A stretch of 40,335 nucleotides of DNA from Halobiforma nitratireducens JCM 10879 (GTDB lineage Archaea > Halobacteriota > Halobacteria > Halobacteriales > Natrialbaceae): the NCBI RefSeq assembly GCF_000337895.1, contig NZ_AOMA01000091.1, positions 29,097-69,431 on the forward strand, written 5' to 3'. The notes below the pieces were generated by a model. That model made no database searches and had not been told where the DNA came from. It saw nothing but the letters and a program-made list of their open reading frames with translations. Shown piece after piece: positions 23,174 through 32,485 of the stretch (its first letter is position 1; every line of letters starts with the position of its first letter). The translations under genes were made by a program, and so were the position numbers.

Positions 23174-23371
23174 ACCGGTGAGACGGGAGTCGCGAGCAAA
23201 AGATGGACCCCGACGATTGCCACGGCGAGGGTGGCGAGGGGACGATCGAAGGGAGTCGACCGCGAAAGCGCGCGATCGAAAGGGACGAACGGGCGGACGT
23301 ATCGCGGCCGGCCTAACGGACTTTCGTCTGCAAGGGCTACCGGGAACAGCCAATCCGTTGATACGACTATC

Positions 23372-23584
23372 ATGCGAGTCGTCTACAAACCCGGAAACTC
23401 CTACGAGGAGATCGACTGCTTCGACTTCCGCGAGTACGAACACGGCGTCGTGCTTCACGACGAGCAGGGACACAACGTCGGCTACGTCCCCCACGAGATT
23501 CTGAGTCACATCGAACCCCACCCGGGCGAGGAGGTCGACTTCGAAGACGGGCAGCCGCCGGAGCCGGCCCACGACGAGGAGTAG
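23372..23584 (+). CDS. Small conserved acidic protein, 70 aa
   Basis: The frame encodes [19 protein letters not shown] at the start, then '[28 protein letters not shown]' and an acidic tail. It is likely a compact beta-strand protein with one Cys. It lies between the DUF2243 gene (divergent) and cbiP (95 nt downstream on the same strand). Codon use and acidity are normal for the genome. No function is known. Confidence 0.7.
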   Translation: MRVVYKPGNSYEEIDCFDFREYEHGVVLHDEQGHNVGYVPHEILSHIEPHPGEEVDFEDGQPPEPAHDEE

Positions 23585-23678
23585 CGGCAAGCTCACCTCG
23601 AGTCCGGCGACCGACAGCGACGATGCAGCCGGAACCGACAGGACGATAGGTGCCGCGGTAGCACTCGCGGACGAGCGG

Positions 23679-25361
23679 ATGACCCGAACCCTGCTGGTCG
23701 CCGGCACCGCGAGTCACGTCGGCAAGTCGACGGTCGCGGCCGGAGTCTGTCGATTACTCGCCGACCGCGGCGTCTCGGTCGCGCCGTTCAAGGCCCAGAA
23801 CATGAGTAACAACGCTCGAGTGGTCGCTCGCGCGACGGGCTCTGTGTCGACGGGCTCCGTGTCGACAGGCTCTACGTCGACGGGGGACGACACCACAAGC
23901 GACGAGCGGAGAGACGGGACGAGCGAACCCGACTCCGGCCGCTGGGGCGAGATCGGCGTCTCCCAGTTCGTCCAGGCTCGAGCGGCTCGGACGACGCCGA
24001 CGACCGACTGTAACCCGGTGTTGCTCAAACCCCGCGGCGACGGGGAGAGCCAACTCGTGATCCAGGGTCGAGCAGTGGAACACGTTCCGGCCGGCAGCTA
24101 CTACGAGGATCACTGGGAGCGAGCGCGGGCCGCGGCCGCAGAGTCGTACCGCCGGCTCGCCGCCGACCACGACGTGATCGTCGCCGAAGGGGCCGGCAGT
24201 ATCGCCGAGATCAACCTCCACGACCGCGACCTGGCGAACATCGAGACCGCCCGGTTCGCAAACGCCGAGATCCTCCTGCTGGTCGACATCGAGCGTGGCG
24301 GCGCGTTCGCCAGCCTCTACGGTACGCTCGAGTTGCTCCCCGAGGACGTTCGCGAACGAGTCGCCGGCGCGATCGTCACCAAGTTCCGTGGCGATCCGTC
24401 GCTGCTCGAGCCCGGTATCGCGGAGATCGAGTCCCGGACTGGAGTCCCGATACTGGGGGTCGTCCCCTACGACGACCCAGGGCTCCCCGAGGAGGACAGC
24501 GTCGCGCTTCCCGGCGAAGGCGAGCGTGGCGTTCTCGGTGACGACGACGGCGTACCGCCGGAGCAACGCGTCCGGATTGCGGTCCCCCGGCTGCCCCGAA
24601 TCTCGAACGCGACCGATCTCGAGGCACTGGCCGCCGAGCCCGGCGTCTCGGTGGTTTTCGTCCCGCTCGAGCGCGAACGTGGAAGCGAGGACAGTATGCG
24701 AGCGGACTCGAGCGAGCCTCGGGACCCACTCGCTGCCGTCGGGCCGGACGCCGTCGTCCTCCCGGGCACCAAAAACACCGTCGACGACCTGCTCGCGCTC
24801 CGCGAAGCGGGCTTCGCCGAGGCGCTGTCGCGTTTCGACGGCCCGATCGTCGGAATCTGCGGTGGCTACCAGCAACTCGGCGAGCGGGTCACGAACGCGA
24901 CACTCGAGGGAACCGGCACGGCCGACACCGTCGAGGGGCTGGGGCTGCTCCCGGTCGAAACCCGATTCGAAGCCGACAAACACCTCGAGCGTACCACGGT
25001 CTCCGTCGACGGGTCGGCGACGCCGTTGCTCGCCGGCGCAACGGGAACGGCCTCGGGTTACGAGATTCACGCGGGCCGTACCCGAACCCTCGAGACCGTT
25101 TCGCAGCCCCTCGGGGATGCGAGCGCAGCGTGCGGTCAGGTGCTCGGCACGTACCTCCACGGGCTGTTCGACAACGAAACCGTTCGCCGAGCCTTTCTCG
25201 AGTCGGTCGCACGGGAGGCAGGAGTCGAGCTGCCGGGCGCGACGGTGTCCTCGGATCGAACGAACGGAGCAGGGCCGAACGACACGGACTCTCCCTACGA
25301 TCGCGCAGCCACGCTCGTCGAAGAACACGTCGATCTCGAGGCTCTCGGTGACCCCTTCTGA
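23679..25361 (+). CDS. cbiP: Cobyric acid synthase (CbiP/CobQ)
   Basis: This 560-residue protein amidates adenosylcobyrinic acid a,c-diamide at four side chains using glutamine. The N-terminal synthetase domain has '[25 protein letters not shown]' and '[10 protein letters not shown]'. The glutaminase domain has '[11 protein letters not shown]' (nucleophile Cys394) and the catalytic His in '[14 protein letters not shown]'. A low-complexity Ser/Thr/Gly segment (about 53-70), built from 15-bp DNA repeats, is inserted after [12 protein letters not shown], in the region where CbiP normally continues directly into the 'GxEIGxxQxxQAxAA' motif, here '[15 protein letters not shown]'. Its stop is 8 nt from that of the convergent RHH gene. 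Confidence 0.94.
   Translation: MTRTLLVAGTASHVGKSTVAAGVCRLLADRGVSVAPFKAQNMSNNARVVARATGSVSTGSVSTGSTSTGDDTTSDERRDGTSEPDSGRWGEIGVSQFVQARAARTTPTTDCNPVLLKPRGDGESQLVIQGRAVEHVPAGSYYEDHWERARAAAAESYRRLAADHDVIVAEGAGSIAEINLHDRDLANIETARFANAEILLLVDIERGGAFASLYGTLELLPEDVRERVAGAIVTKFRGDPSLLEPGIAEIESRTGVPILGVVPYDDPGLPEEDSVALPGEGERGVLGDDDGVPPEQRVRIAVPRLPRISNATDLEALAAEPGVSVVFVPLERERGSEDSMRADSSEPRDPLAAVGPDAVVLPGTKNTVDDLLALREAGFAEALSRFDGPIVGICGGYQQLGERVTNATLEGTGTADTVEGLGLLPVETRFEADKHLERTTVSVDGSATPLLAGATGTASGYEIHAGRTRTLETVSQPLGDASAACGQVLGTYLHGLFDNETVRRAFLESVAREAGVELPGATVSSDRTNGAGPNDTDSPYDRAATLVEEHVDLEALGDPF
23837..23881 (+). repeat. Three 15-bp in-frame tandem repeats inside cbiP
   Basis: The units GGGCTCTGTGTCGAC, GGGCTCCGTGTCGAC and AGGCTCTACGTCGAC are tandem at 23837, 23852 and 23867. 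They encode [10 protein letters not shown] and G-S-T-S-T. Copy number may vary between strains. Confidence 0.85.
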
Positions 25362-25369
25362 GCTCTGGG

Positions 25370-25759
25370 TTATCTGGAACTGTTGCGGTAGGTCCCCAGC
25401 AGTTCCTCGAGGATGATACACTCCTGGTCGGTCGAGTCGTAGTGGGTGTCGATGTACCGCTCGGCAGCCTCGTAATCCCCGCGCAGCCCGTGTTTTCGGA
25501 CCGTGATGACGGCATCGAGGAAGAACGTCCCACCGTCGGTACCCAGGGCCTTGGCGTGGTCCTCCTCGGTGATATCGATCTCGGACTTGATCTCGTCGAA
25601 ATTGAACGTCTCGACTTCGTGGTCGGGGTTGATCAGCGTGAGCACGTACTCCGCGGAGAACCGATAGAACTCGGATTTGCTCTCGAACATACCGTCTTCG
25701 ACGAGCGCGTCGATCTCTTCGACGACCTCGTCGGGGTACCTGACGGTATCCTTGGCCAT
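25370..25759 (-). CDS. Ribbon-helix-helix regulator, CdrL-like
   Basis: This 129-residue protein starts with an RHH DNA-binding domain (1-45: 'VRYPDEVVEEIDALVEDGMFESKSEFYRFSAEYVL'). A conserved C-terminal part follows ('DGGTFFLDAVITVRKHGLRGDYEAAERYIDTHYDSTDQECIILEELL'). The size and architecture fit the long RHH regulator CdrL that controls cell-division genes in Halobacterium. That assignment is from memory of the family and is tentative. CopG-type repressors bind as dimers to short inverted repeats. It is convergent with cbiP. Confidence 0.8.
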   Translation of the reverse strand: MAKDTVRYPDEVVEEIDALVEDGMFESKSEFYRFSAEYVLTLINPDHEVETFNFDEIKSEIDITEEDHAKALGTDGGTFFLDAVITVRKHGLRGDYEAAERYIDTHYDSTDQECIILEELLGTYRNSSR

Positions 25760-26065
25760 ACCCGGACTCTGCGCGCTACTAATGCATTACTGTTACGGAG
25801 AAATATTCAGTTGGAGACACGTTCGGGGCCAACGCGAACGACGACGGGCGTTCGGCTAGGCCGTCGATTAAGCTGCGGGGTATCCCCGCCGGTGTCGCGT
25901 TGTCGTTCCGAACGCGAATCGTCGCCCTCCATCGCCGTAAACTGGTGTTTGAGAGACACCGATCCCCACCTATCGTCCGACGTATATCCGGATAGCTAAA
26001 ATATCAGCATGCCACCGGGACCAGTAAACAGATTTATTATTTATGGTGCGCAACTATGAGGTGCA
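25760..26065. other. 306-nt divergent intergenic region with promoters
   Basis: The region is more AT-rich than its surroundings. It separates the minus-strand RHH gene from the plus-strand MTH865-like gene. It holds atgcattag and aaatatt elements near 25780-25805 (probable TATA for the RHH gene), the palindrome TATCCGGATA (25985-25994), and a strong TATA stretch tttattattta (26033-26043), 25-30 nt before the ATG at 26066. No open frame is convincing. Confidence 0.5.
26033..26046 (+). promoter_or_regulatory. Strong TATA box of the MTH865-like gene
   Basis: The run tttattatttat is the most AT-rich element in the region and lies at the leaderless distance from the ATG at 26066. Confidence 0.55.
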
Positions 26066-26317
26066 ATGGCAGACGAATCCGAAATCCGCGAGCAGATGAT
26101 CGACGCGTTCGAAGAGGCCGACTACCCGATCTCGAGTCCGATGGACCTCGTACCGGCTCTGCCGAACGGGCCCGGCACGACGTTCGAGTCCGGTGACTTC
26201 TCGATGACTGCGATGGAACTGAACACGAAGACCTCCGGCGGGGACTTCCCGTACGACGACGTCGAGACGTTCGTCGACGACGTCGTCGAGGACCTCAAGG
26301 ACCAAGGCGAACTGTAA
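26066..26317 (+). CDS. MTH865-like family protein
   Basis: This 83-residue acidic protein has 'EIREQMIDAFEEADYPISSPMDLVPALPNGPGTTFESGDFSMTAMELN' followed by 'DFPYDDVETFVDDVVEDL'. This is the full pattern of the MTH865 family, a small helical fold known from a methanogen structure, with no established function. The strong TATA box and common presence in haloarchaea suggest high expression. It is transcribed separately from the regulator 224 nt downstream. Confidence 0.85.
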   Translation: MADESEIREQMIDAFEEADYPISSPMDLVPALPNGPGTTFESGDFSMTAMELNTKTSGGDFPYDDVETFVDDVVEDLKDQGEL

Positions 26318-26540
26318 CGCCGCGTTCGAAGCCGCAGCGACGTTTTCGAGACCTTCGAGTCCCACGTCGGCCGGACGGGCCGGGTGGACCACGTTCCCGT
26401 CCGGCTCGATTTCTGCCGTAGCGATCGGAGACGGAGAAACGCCGCTCACGGAATCGACCGAGGAGGGGGTAGACCATCACATTCTTGTTGCGGGACGTGA
26501 TCGAAAAACGAACGGGAACCGGACAGAAGGCAGGTCGCGA

Positions 26541-28637
26541 ATGACGTGTGAACAAAGGGAGTCCCGAGGCGACGTGATCGCCGTCGTTACGACCGTATCG
26601 TACGAAGAGAGTCGGCTGTGTGAACTGCTGCAGGGCGTCGCCGAACTCGCCGTCATCCCGGTCGAGCAGGTGTCGGGCGACGACGGAGTCGAGATACGAA
26701 TCGATACGACCATCTCGTCGTCCGAGGCCTGCGACGACGCAAAGCACATCTCGAGGGCTGCCGATGACGCGACCGTCGAGCCGGGAGCACCCGACGGGAT
26801 CGTGGTCGAACTCCGAGGTCCGCAGCCGGAAACGCTCGAGGCGCTGCTCGAGCGGGTCCGCGGTGATCTCGTCGAGGCGGACGTACCGACGGTCGTCGCG
26901 CCCTGGACCGGTAGTGAGAAACTGGCGGCGACGGCGGTGCGGGTCGACGCCGACGAGTACGTCCCGGTCGAGGACGTTCGCGATCCGACGGATCGCATTC
27001 TCGAGTCCGTGTCCTCGCGATCGACGGAGTCGTCGGCCAACGTCGAGTATCAACACATCATCGCCGACGAACTCCCGGACGAGGCGTTCGTCATCAACGA
27101 AGACGGGGTCTACCTCGAGACGAAGATGAGCCGGGATTCCGTCGCGCTGTATACGATGTCGCCCGAAGAGCTGACCGGGAAACACGTCACTGACGCGTTT
27201 CCGGACGACGAGGCGAAACGCCTGCTCTCGTGTATCGACCGCGCACTCGAGACGGGCGAAGTCCAGTCGATCGAGTACGATGCACAAACCGTCGATGGCA
27301 TCCGCAGGTTCGAGGCTCGCGTCGTCCCGGTCGACGACCGGATCGACGGCGAGCGAGCCGTCGTCTGGCTCGCCCGAGACATCACCGAACGGGCCGAACG
27401 GGAACAGGAACTTCGGTCCCGCCGGGCCGAACTCGAGACGCTGAACCGGATCAACGCAGTGGTGCGTCGGGTTATCGAAACACTCGTCGAGGCGTCGACG
27501 CGCGAAGCCATCGAGGAAGCCGCCTGCGAACAACTGGTCGCGTCGGACCTCTACTCCGGTGCCTGGATCGCCGAGCAGTCCGTCGACGGCGATCTCGCCT
27601 ATCGGACGGATGCCGGCGAGGCGGAGACCTACCTCGAGCGCGTTCGGGAGATCGACATCGAGGACGAGCGCCCGGTCGAGCGGGTCGCGCGGACGGGTGA
27701 TGTCGAGACCGTCAATCACGTCCTCGAGAACAACTCGCTCCCACCGGCGCTCGAGGACGCCGCTTGCGAGGACGAGGTTCGGGCTGCGATTGCCGTTCCG
27801 ATCGTCCACGAGGACGTCACGTACGGAGTGCTTTCCGTGCTCGCGAGCCGTGAAGACGCCTTCAGTGAGAGCGAACAGGCCGGGTTCGAACTCCTCGGCG
27901 AGACGATGGGCTTTGCGATCATGGCCGTCCGAAACCGCCAACTGTTGTTTGCCGATTCCGTCATCGAACTCGAGTTTCGCATCGACGGCGGCGACTCCCT
28001 GTCGTTCGATCTTTCGGAAAAGTACGACTGTACCTGCTCGCTCGAGTGGGCTGGAACGGGAGCCGACGGCCGGACCTACCAGTTCGTGAACGTCGACGGA
28101 ATCAGCGGGGAGACGGTACTGGAAGCGGCGAACGCCCACGAGTCGATCGAGGAGAGTCGAGTGATCCACGACGGGTCGGAGCAGTGTACGCTCGAGTTGC
28201 GGCTCTCGGAGTCGGGCGTCCGAACGCTCGCGAACCACGGTGCGACGCTCAAAGACGTCACGGTCACCGATGGGATCGGTACTTGTCTGATCGAGGTCCC
28301 ACAGAACGCAGACGTCAGGGAGATCGCGGAAGCGCTGTCGGTCGTCTACGAGAACACGGAACTGGTCGCCCGTCGAGACGTGGATCGACCGATCAGGACC
28401 GCGGCGGAACGTCGCGACCGCATTCTCGACGAACTCACGGAACGCCAGCTCACGACCCTCCGACTCGCCTACTACGGAGGGTTCTTCGACTGGCCCCGCG
28501 AGAGCACGGGCGAGGAGATCGCCGAGATGATGGACGTATCGCCACCGACGATGCACCAACATCTCCGGAAAGGGCTCAAGACGGTTCTCGGCGAATTCTT
28601 CGAGGAGCACGGTAAATCGCCCGCGGACACCGATTGA
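26541..28637 (+). CDS. Large Bat-type regulator (receiver-like, PAS, GAF, HTH-10)
   Basis: This 698-residue protein begins with a degenerate receiver-like region (about 10-150). A PAS domain follows (168-290: 'IADELPDEAFVINEDGVYLETKMSRDS', 'VVWLARDITERAERE'), then a GAF domain (305-458), the beta-rich Bat-associated domain (470-620) and the C-terminal HTH-10 domain ('LTERQLTTLRLAYYGGFFDWPRESTGEEIAEMMDVSPPTMHQHLRKGLKTVL', from about 632). Such proteins sense redox, light or small ligands and activate nearby or remote genes. No obvious target is adjacent. The receiver region has no clear phospho-acceptor context. Confidence 0.9.
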   Translation: MTCEQRESRGDVIAVVTTVSYEESRLCELLQGVAELAVIPVEQVSGDDGVEIRIDTTISSSEACDDAKHISRAADDATVEPGAPDGIVVELRGPQPETLEALLERVRGDLVEADVPTVVAPWTGSEKLAATAVRVDADEYVPVEDVRDPTDRILESVSSRSTESSANVEYQHIIADELPDEAFVINEDGVYLETKMSRDSVALYTMSPEELTGKHVTDAFPDDEAKRLLSCIDRALETGEVQSIEYDAQTVDGIRRFEARVVPVDDRIDGERAVVWLARDITERAEREQELRSRRAELETLNRINAVVRRVIETLVEASTREAIEEAACEQLVASDLYSGAWIAEQSVDGDLAYRTDAGEAETYLERVREIDIEDERPVERVARTGDVETVNHVLENNSLPPALEDAACEDEVRAAIAVPIVHEDVTYGVLSVLASREDAFSESEQAGFELLGETMGFAIMAVRNRQLLFADSVIELEFRIDGGDSLSFDLSEKYDCTCSLEWAGTGADGRTYQFVNVDGISGETVLEAANAHESIEESRVIHDGSEQCTLELRLSESGVRTLANHGATLKDVTVTDGIGTCLIEVPQNADVREIAEALSVVYENTELVARRDVDRPIRTAAERRDRILDELTERQLTTLRLAYYGGFFDWPRESTGEEIAEMMDVSPPTMHQHLRKGLKTVLGEFFEEHGKSPADTD

Positions 28638-29004
28638 TATCGCCGGATTCGAGCGATTGGGGCGGCCGGTCAGTACCCTTTGGACGGTTTGTAACGATGT
28701 TTGTAACGAGTGACGAACACGCGAACGTGGGGACAGACCGTGCAGAAAGCGGTTCCGGGCTGCGAGGACGGTAGGTGGTGGGGTTCGAATGGGTTTCCTC
28801 GCACCCGATGGCCTCCGAGGTTGAAGGCAGCGACGGCTACGGACTCGAGGCGTATAACCTTATCCGAGCACGAGCCGAGGACAGGCCGGACGGCCGTTTA
28901 CTGGGTCGGACACGGAATCGGCCCTGTACGGTTTACTGTGGCCAATTACCCCGGATCGCCGACCCGTTCGGGCGGTCGGCAGCACGTAGTTACAGCAATT
29001 CGTA
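28638..29004. other. 367-nt convergent intergenic region with repeats, no gene
   Basis: The region lies between the ends of the Bat-type regulator and hutH. It contains a tandem direct repeat GTTTGTAACGA (28687-28697 and 28699-28709) and an 8-bp inverted repeat TGCGAGGA/TCCTCGCA (28761-28768 and 28796-28803) around a ggttcgaat sequence. A TATA-like cgtataacctta lies near 28851-28862. The plus-strand open frame through it is basic and unlike haloarchaeal proteins. A small RNA is possible but unproven. Confidence 0.4.
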
Positions 29005-30627
29005 TCAGCTCCGGTCCGACTCCTCGAGTACGCTCTCGAGAACCTCGTCGACGAGCCCGTCGGTGACCAACGCGCTGGCGGTCTCGATATCGGTATGGAC
29101 CGGTCGGTCGCCGGTTTCGACGAGCGGCGGGACGACTTCGCGGACGAGGTCCCGAACGGCGGCCGTCCCGGTACCAAGCGAGAGCGACTCGTCGCCGTCG
29201 AACGCGTCGTCGACGTACGCCGCGACTTCGGTCGCACAGACGAGTTCGGCTGCGAGAATCCAGGTGGCGTTCTCGAGGGCCGTTCGCACGCCCAGGGCCG
29301 ACCCCGCGCTCATGCTGACGTGATCTTCCTGGCCGCCGCTGACGGGCGTGTTGTCGCTCGAGGCTGGGCCGATCGACCGGATTTCGTTGAGTAACGCGGC
29401 GGCGGTGTACTGGGCGATCATGTATCCCGACTCGACGCCGCTGTCAGCCGCGAGGAAGGGCGGGAGGTGGGGTTCCTGCAGGTTCGGATTCAGGAGGCGG
29501 TCGATTCGTCGCTCGGCGATGGCGGCGAGGTCGGTCAGTGCGAGCCGGACGTACTCGAGACGAAGGGCAAGCGGCGCGCCGTGGAAGTTACCACCCGAGA
29601 GTACGGATGCACGATCGGTGCCGGACGCGCGTTCCGGATCGACGACATCGTCGGGCGCGAACACGAGCGGGTTGTCCGTCGCACTGTTGAGCTCGACCGC
29701 GACGGCCTCACGGAGGTGCTCGAGGGCGTCACGAACGGCTCCGTGGACCTGCGGGAGACACCGAAGCGAGTAGGCGTCCTGGACGCGGTCGCAGTTGCGG
29801 TGGGCTTCGACGACCTCGCTGCCGGCCGTCAGCTGCCGAACGGCGGAAGCACTCTTCCGTTGCCCGTCGTGCGGTCGCACGTCGTGGATCGCGGGGTCCG
29901 AGGTCGCGGTCGTCCCGAGGCTCGTCTCGGTCGTCAGTGCGCCCGCAGCGTCGGCCGCACGGACGAGCCGGTCGCCGTCGACGACCGCGAGCGCGGCCAG
30001 GCCGACCGTCAACTGCGTGCCGTTGATCAGCGCGAGTCCCTCCTTCGGCGCGAGAGCGAGCGGCTCGAGACCGATTTCGGCGAGTGCTTGATCGCCGGGG
30101 AGACGCTCGCGGTCGCCGCCGTCGCGCTCGACGATCGCTTCGCCTTCGCCGACCAGAACCAGGGCCATGTGGGCAAGCGGTGCGAGATCGCCGCTCGCAC
30201 CGAGGCTCCCCCGGGACCTGACGACGGGATGAACGCCCTCGTTACAGCACGCAAGGAGGTGGTCGATCACAACCTCGCGGATTCCGGAGTAGCCTTTCGC
30301 GAGCGCGTTGATCCGGGCGACCATCATCGCACGGACCTCCTCGCGCTCGAGGTCACGACCCGCACCCGCGGCGTGACTGCGAAGCAGGTTGTGCTGGAGT
30401 GTCTCGAGGTCCTCGGGTGGAATCCGCTCGTCGACGAGTTCGCCGAAGCCGGTGTTGAGTCCGTAGACGGCTTCGTCGCCGTCCATCACGTCCTCGACGC
30501 GCCGGCGTGACTCCCGAACGCGTTCCCGGGCCGACTCGGGGACGACGGCACGGGCGTCCTCTCGGGCGACGGCGACGACATCTTCGGGCGTCAGCGTCTC
30601 GCCGTCGAGTTCGATATCGGAGGTCAT
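29005..30627 (-). CDS. hutH: Histidine ammonia-lyase
   Basis: The 540-residue enzyme deaminates L-histidine to urocanate, the first step of histidine utilisation. The MIO cofactor triad A144-S145-G146 is present in 'GSLGASGDLAPLAHM', and the catalytic Tyr lies in 'YGLNTGFGEL' (Tyr55). 'SSDNTPVSGGQEDHVSMSA' near the C-terminus completes the active site. Although part of the hut set, it is separated from hutI by 565 nt containing a plus-strand gene. It must therefore either have its own promoter or be reached by read-through. Confidence 0.97.
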   Translation of the reverse strand: MTSDIELDGETLTPEDVVAVAREDARAVVPESARERVRESRRRVEDVMDGDEAVYGLNTGFGELVDERIPPEDLETLQHNLLRSHAAGAGRDLEREEVRAMMVARINALAKGYSGIREVVIDHLLACCNEGVHPVVRSRGSLGASGDLAPLAHMALVLVGEGEAIVERDGGDRERLPGDQALAEIGLEPLALAPKEGLALINGTQLTVGLAALAVVDGDRLVRAADAAGALTTETSLGTTATSDPAIHDVRPHDGQRKSASAVRQLTAGSEVVEAHRNCDRVQDAYSLRCLPQVHGAVRDALEHLREAVAVELNSATDNPLVFAPDDVVDPERASGTDRASVLSGGNFHGAPLALRLEYVRLALTDLAAIAERRIDRLLNPNLQEPHLPPFLAADSGVESGYMIAQYTAAALLNEIRSIGPASSDNTPVSGGQEDHVSMSAGSALGVRTALENATWILAAELVCATEVAAYVDDAFDGDESLSLGTGTAAVRDLVREVVPPLVETGDRPVHTDIETASALVTDGLVDEVLESVLEESDRS

Positions 30628-30806
30628 GCGGCGGCACCTCCAGAACTCGAGGCGGCGGTCAGTTTCGAGCTCGATCGTGTCAACCGCGCTTGCGACGATT
30701 CAGACCGTGTCTCGACCGAGTCGTCGACCGTCCCGACGATCGGTCGTGTGTCCGGCACGCACGCTCGGACAACGTCGGTTACCGTCCGTTTACGAGAGAC
30801 GGCTGC

Positions 30807-31160
30807 ATGACCGATGCTGCAATCGTCGTTCTCGCCGGTACCGAGTCGCCAGCCGACCTGGGACGCGTCGTCAACGCCTTGCAGACCGCCAAGGAGTTCG
30901 ACGAGGAAGGCGACGATGTCACCCTCATCTTCGACGGTGCGGGCACCAAGTGGGTCCGTGAACTCGAGGACGAGGATCACGACTACCACGCGCTGTACGC
31001 CGCTGTCTCGCATCTCGCCGAAGTCTGTGTCTACTGTGTCGGAGCCTACGGGGTCAACGACGCGGTCGACGACAGCGAAGTCGACCGGATCGACGACTAC
31101 GAAGGACACCCCAGCATCCGGTTGCTGGTCGCCGATGGAGCCGAGATCATCACGTTCTGA
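30807..31160 (+). CDS. DsrE-like protein between hutI and hutH
   Basis: This 117-residue protein has the DsrE/DsrF-like pattern: 'AAIVVLAGTESPADLGRVVNALQTAKEFDEEGDDVTLIFDGAGTKWV', then 'AVSHLAEVCVYCVGAYGV' and 'IRLLVADGAEIITF'. The CVYC motif places Cys residues where sulfur-relay members have their persulfide Cys. The ATG at 30807 begins MTDAAIVVLAG, the typical family start. It is oriented against the hut genes on both sides (32 nt from the hutI stop, 179 nt from the hutH start). Its role in histidine metabolism is not evident. Confidence 0.82.
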   Translation: MTDAAIVVLAGTESPADLGRVVNALQTAKEFDEEGDDVTLIFDGAGTKWVRELEDEDHDYHALYAAVSHLAEVCVYCVGAYGVNDAVDDSEVDRIDDYEGHPSIRLLVADGAEIITF

Positions 31161-31192
31161 TTCGGCAGTCGCCGGCAGTTCCACGGCGGCAA

Positions 31193-32485
31193 TCACGACC
31201 GAACCACCTCCCCGCTTTTCACCACTGCGTCGACGGCCGGCGTGTCGAACCGGTAGGCGACGTGGGCGGACGACGGTGCCTCGAGAACGAGAGCGTCGGC
31301 CGGCGCACCGGTTCGGAGAGTCCCGGTGCCGTCCTCGAGATCGAGGGCGCGGGCCGCGGCGCTGGTCGCGCCACGCAGGGCCTCCGCGGGCGTCATTTCC
31401 ATCTCGAGACAGGACAGCGTCTGGACGAAGGCCATACTCCGGGAGTGGCAGTTCGGGTTGAAGTCCGTCGCGATCGCAACGGGCGCGCCGGCCTCGAGGA
31501 AGGTCCGGGCGTCGGCGTACTCCTCGCCGAGCCCGAACGCCGTCCCCGGCAGGAGGACGGGGACGACGCCGGCCTCACGCAACGCGGCAGCGTCCTCGGC
31601 GGTCGCGTGCAGCAAGTGATCGGCGCTCGCGGCCTCGAGGGTTGCGGCCAACTGCGCGCCGCCGAGCCGCGTGAACTCCTCGGCGTGGACCTTCGGTGTC
31701 AGCCCGACGTCGCGGCCGGCCTCGAGTACCCGGCGGGACTGCTCGACGTCGAAGACGCCCGCCTCGCAGAAGACGTCGCAGAACTCGGCGATTCCCTGTG
31801 AGGCGACTGCGGGAAGCTGATCGTCGGTCACGTGATCGACGTACTCTTCGGTGCCGGTGTCGTCCGGAACCGCGTGTGCGCCCATAAACGTCGGCACGAG
31901 GTCGATCGGATGGGCATCGTCCGCGCGGTCGATGACCTCGAGCAGCCGCAACTCGGTGTCGACGTCGAGCCCGTAGCCGGACTTGACCTCGACGGTCGTC
32001 GTTCCGCGCGCGAGCATAGCGTCTAAGTGAGACAGCAGGTTCTCGAGGAGTCGTTCGTCGTCGGCCTCGCGGGTGGCCCTGACGGTCCGCAGGATGCCAC
32101 CGCCCTCCTCGAGGATGTCCTGGTAGCTCTTGCCCCGGAGTTTGGCCTCGAGCTCGTCGGAGCGGTCACCGGCGAAGACGGCGTGAGTGTGGGGATCGAC
32201 GAACCCGGGAACGACGGCGTTGCCCGCGGCGTCGATCGCTTCGTCGGCGTTCTCGGGCGGGTACTCGCGTGTGACCTCCTCGGTCGGTCCGACGGCGACG
32301 ACCGCACCGTCGACCGCGGCGAACGCGGCGTCCTCGATGATCTCGAGGGGGTCGCCGTCCGGGTCCGTACTCGTCTCCGTGTCCGCGTCCCCTGCGTGCT
32401 CGGGCGGCCCGACGACGAGTTCGCCGGCGTCGTAGACGACACAGCTGTGGTCCTCTCCGCTCGCGACGCCGTCGGTGCCGGTCAT
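31193..32485 (-). CDS. hutI: Imidazolonepropionase
   Basis: This 430-residue amidohydrolase opens the imidazolone ring in the third step of histidine breakdown. The metal motif is 'VDPHTHAVFAGDR' (His99 and His101). 'VEVKSGYGLD', 'PKVHAEEF', 'DHLLHAT' and 'ATDFNPNCHS' follow. The ATG at 32485 is chosen because it overlaps the hutG stop by 4 nt; the open frame to 32578 adds an Arg-rich stretch. An acidic insert (EHAGDADTETSTDPDGD) lies near residues 29-45. Confidence 0.96.
   Translation of the reverse strand: MTGTDGVASGEDHSCVVYDAGELVVGPPEHAGDADTETSTDPDGDPLEIIEDAAFAAVDGAVVAVGPTEEVTREYPPENADEAIDAAGNAVVPGFVDPHTHAVFAGDRSDELEAKLRGKSYQDILEEGGGILRTVRATREADDERLLENLLSHLDAMLARGTTTVEVKSGYGLDVDTELRLLEVIDRADDAHPIDLVPTFMGAHAVPDDTGTEEYVDHVTDDQLPAVASQGIAEFCDVFCEAGVFDVEQSRRVLEAGRDVGLTPKVHAEEFTRLGGAQLAATLEAASADHLLHATAEDAAALREAGVVPVLLPGTAFGLGEEYADARTFLEAGAPVAIATDFNPNCHSRSMAFVQTLSCLEMEMTPAEALRGATSAAARALDLEDGTGTLRTGAPADALVLEAPSSAHVAYRFDTPAVDAVVKSGEVVRS

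Noticed and set aside
26318..26449. Minus-strand frame starting MSGVSPSPIATAEIEPDG behind the MTH865-like gene
   Set aside because: The first 45 residues look halophilic, but the frame then continues antisense through the whole MTH865-like gene with no separate stop. There is no promoter or known motif.
28761..28803. Possible tRNA or tRNA fragment (inverted repeat with ggttcgaat)
   Set aside because: The paired ends are only 43 nt apart, and the T-stem does not pair on its 3' side. There is no D-arm or anticodon arm. It is kept only as an unexplained structured segment.
28710..29066. A 118-codon plus-strand frame in the gap before hutH
   Set aside because: The product is strongly basic and Arg/Thr-rich, unlike the acidic proteins of this genome, and it runs antisense into the end of hutH.
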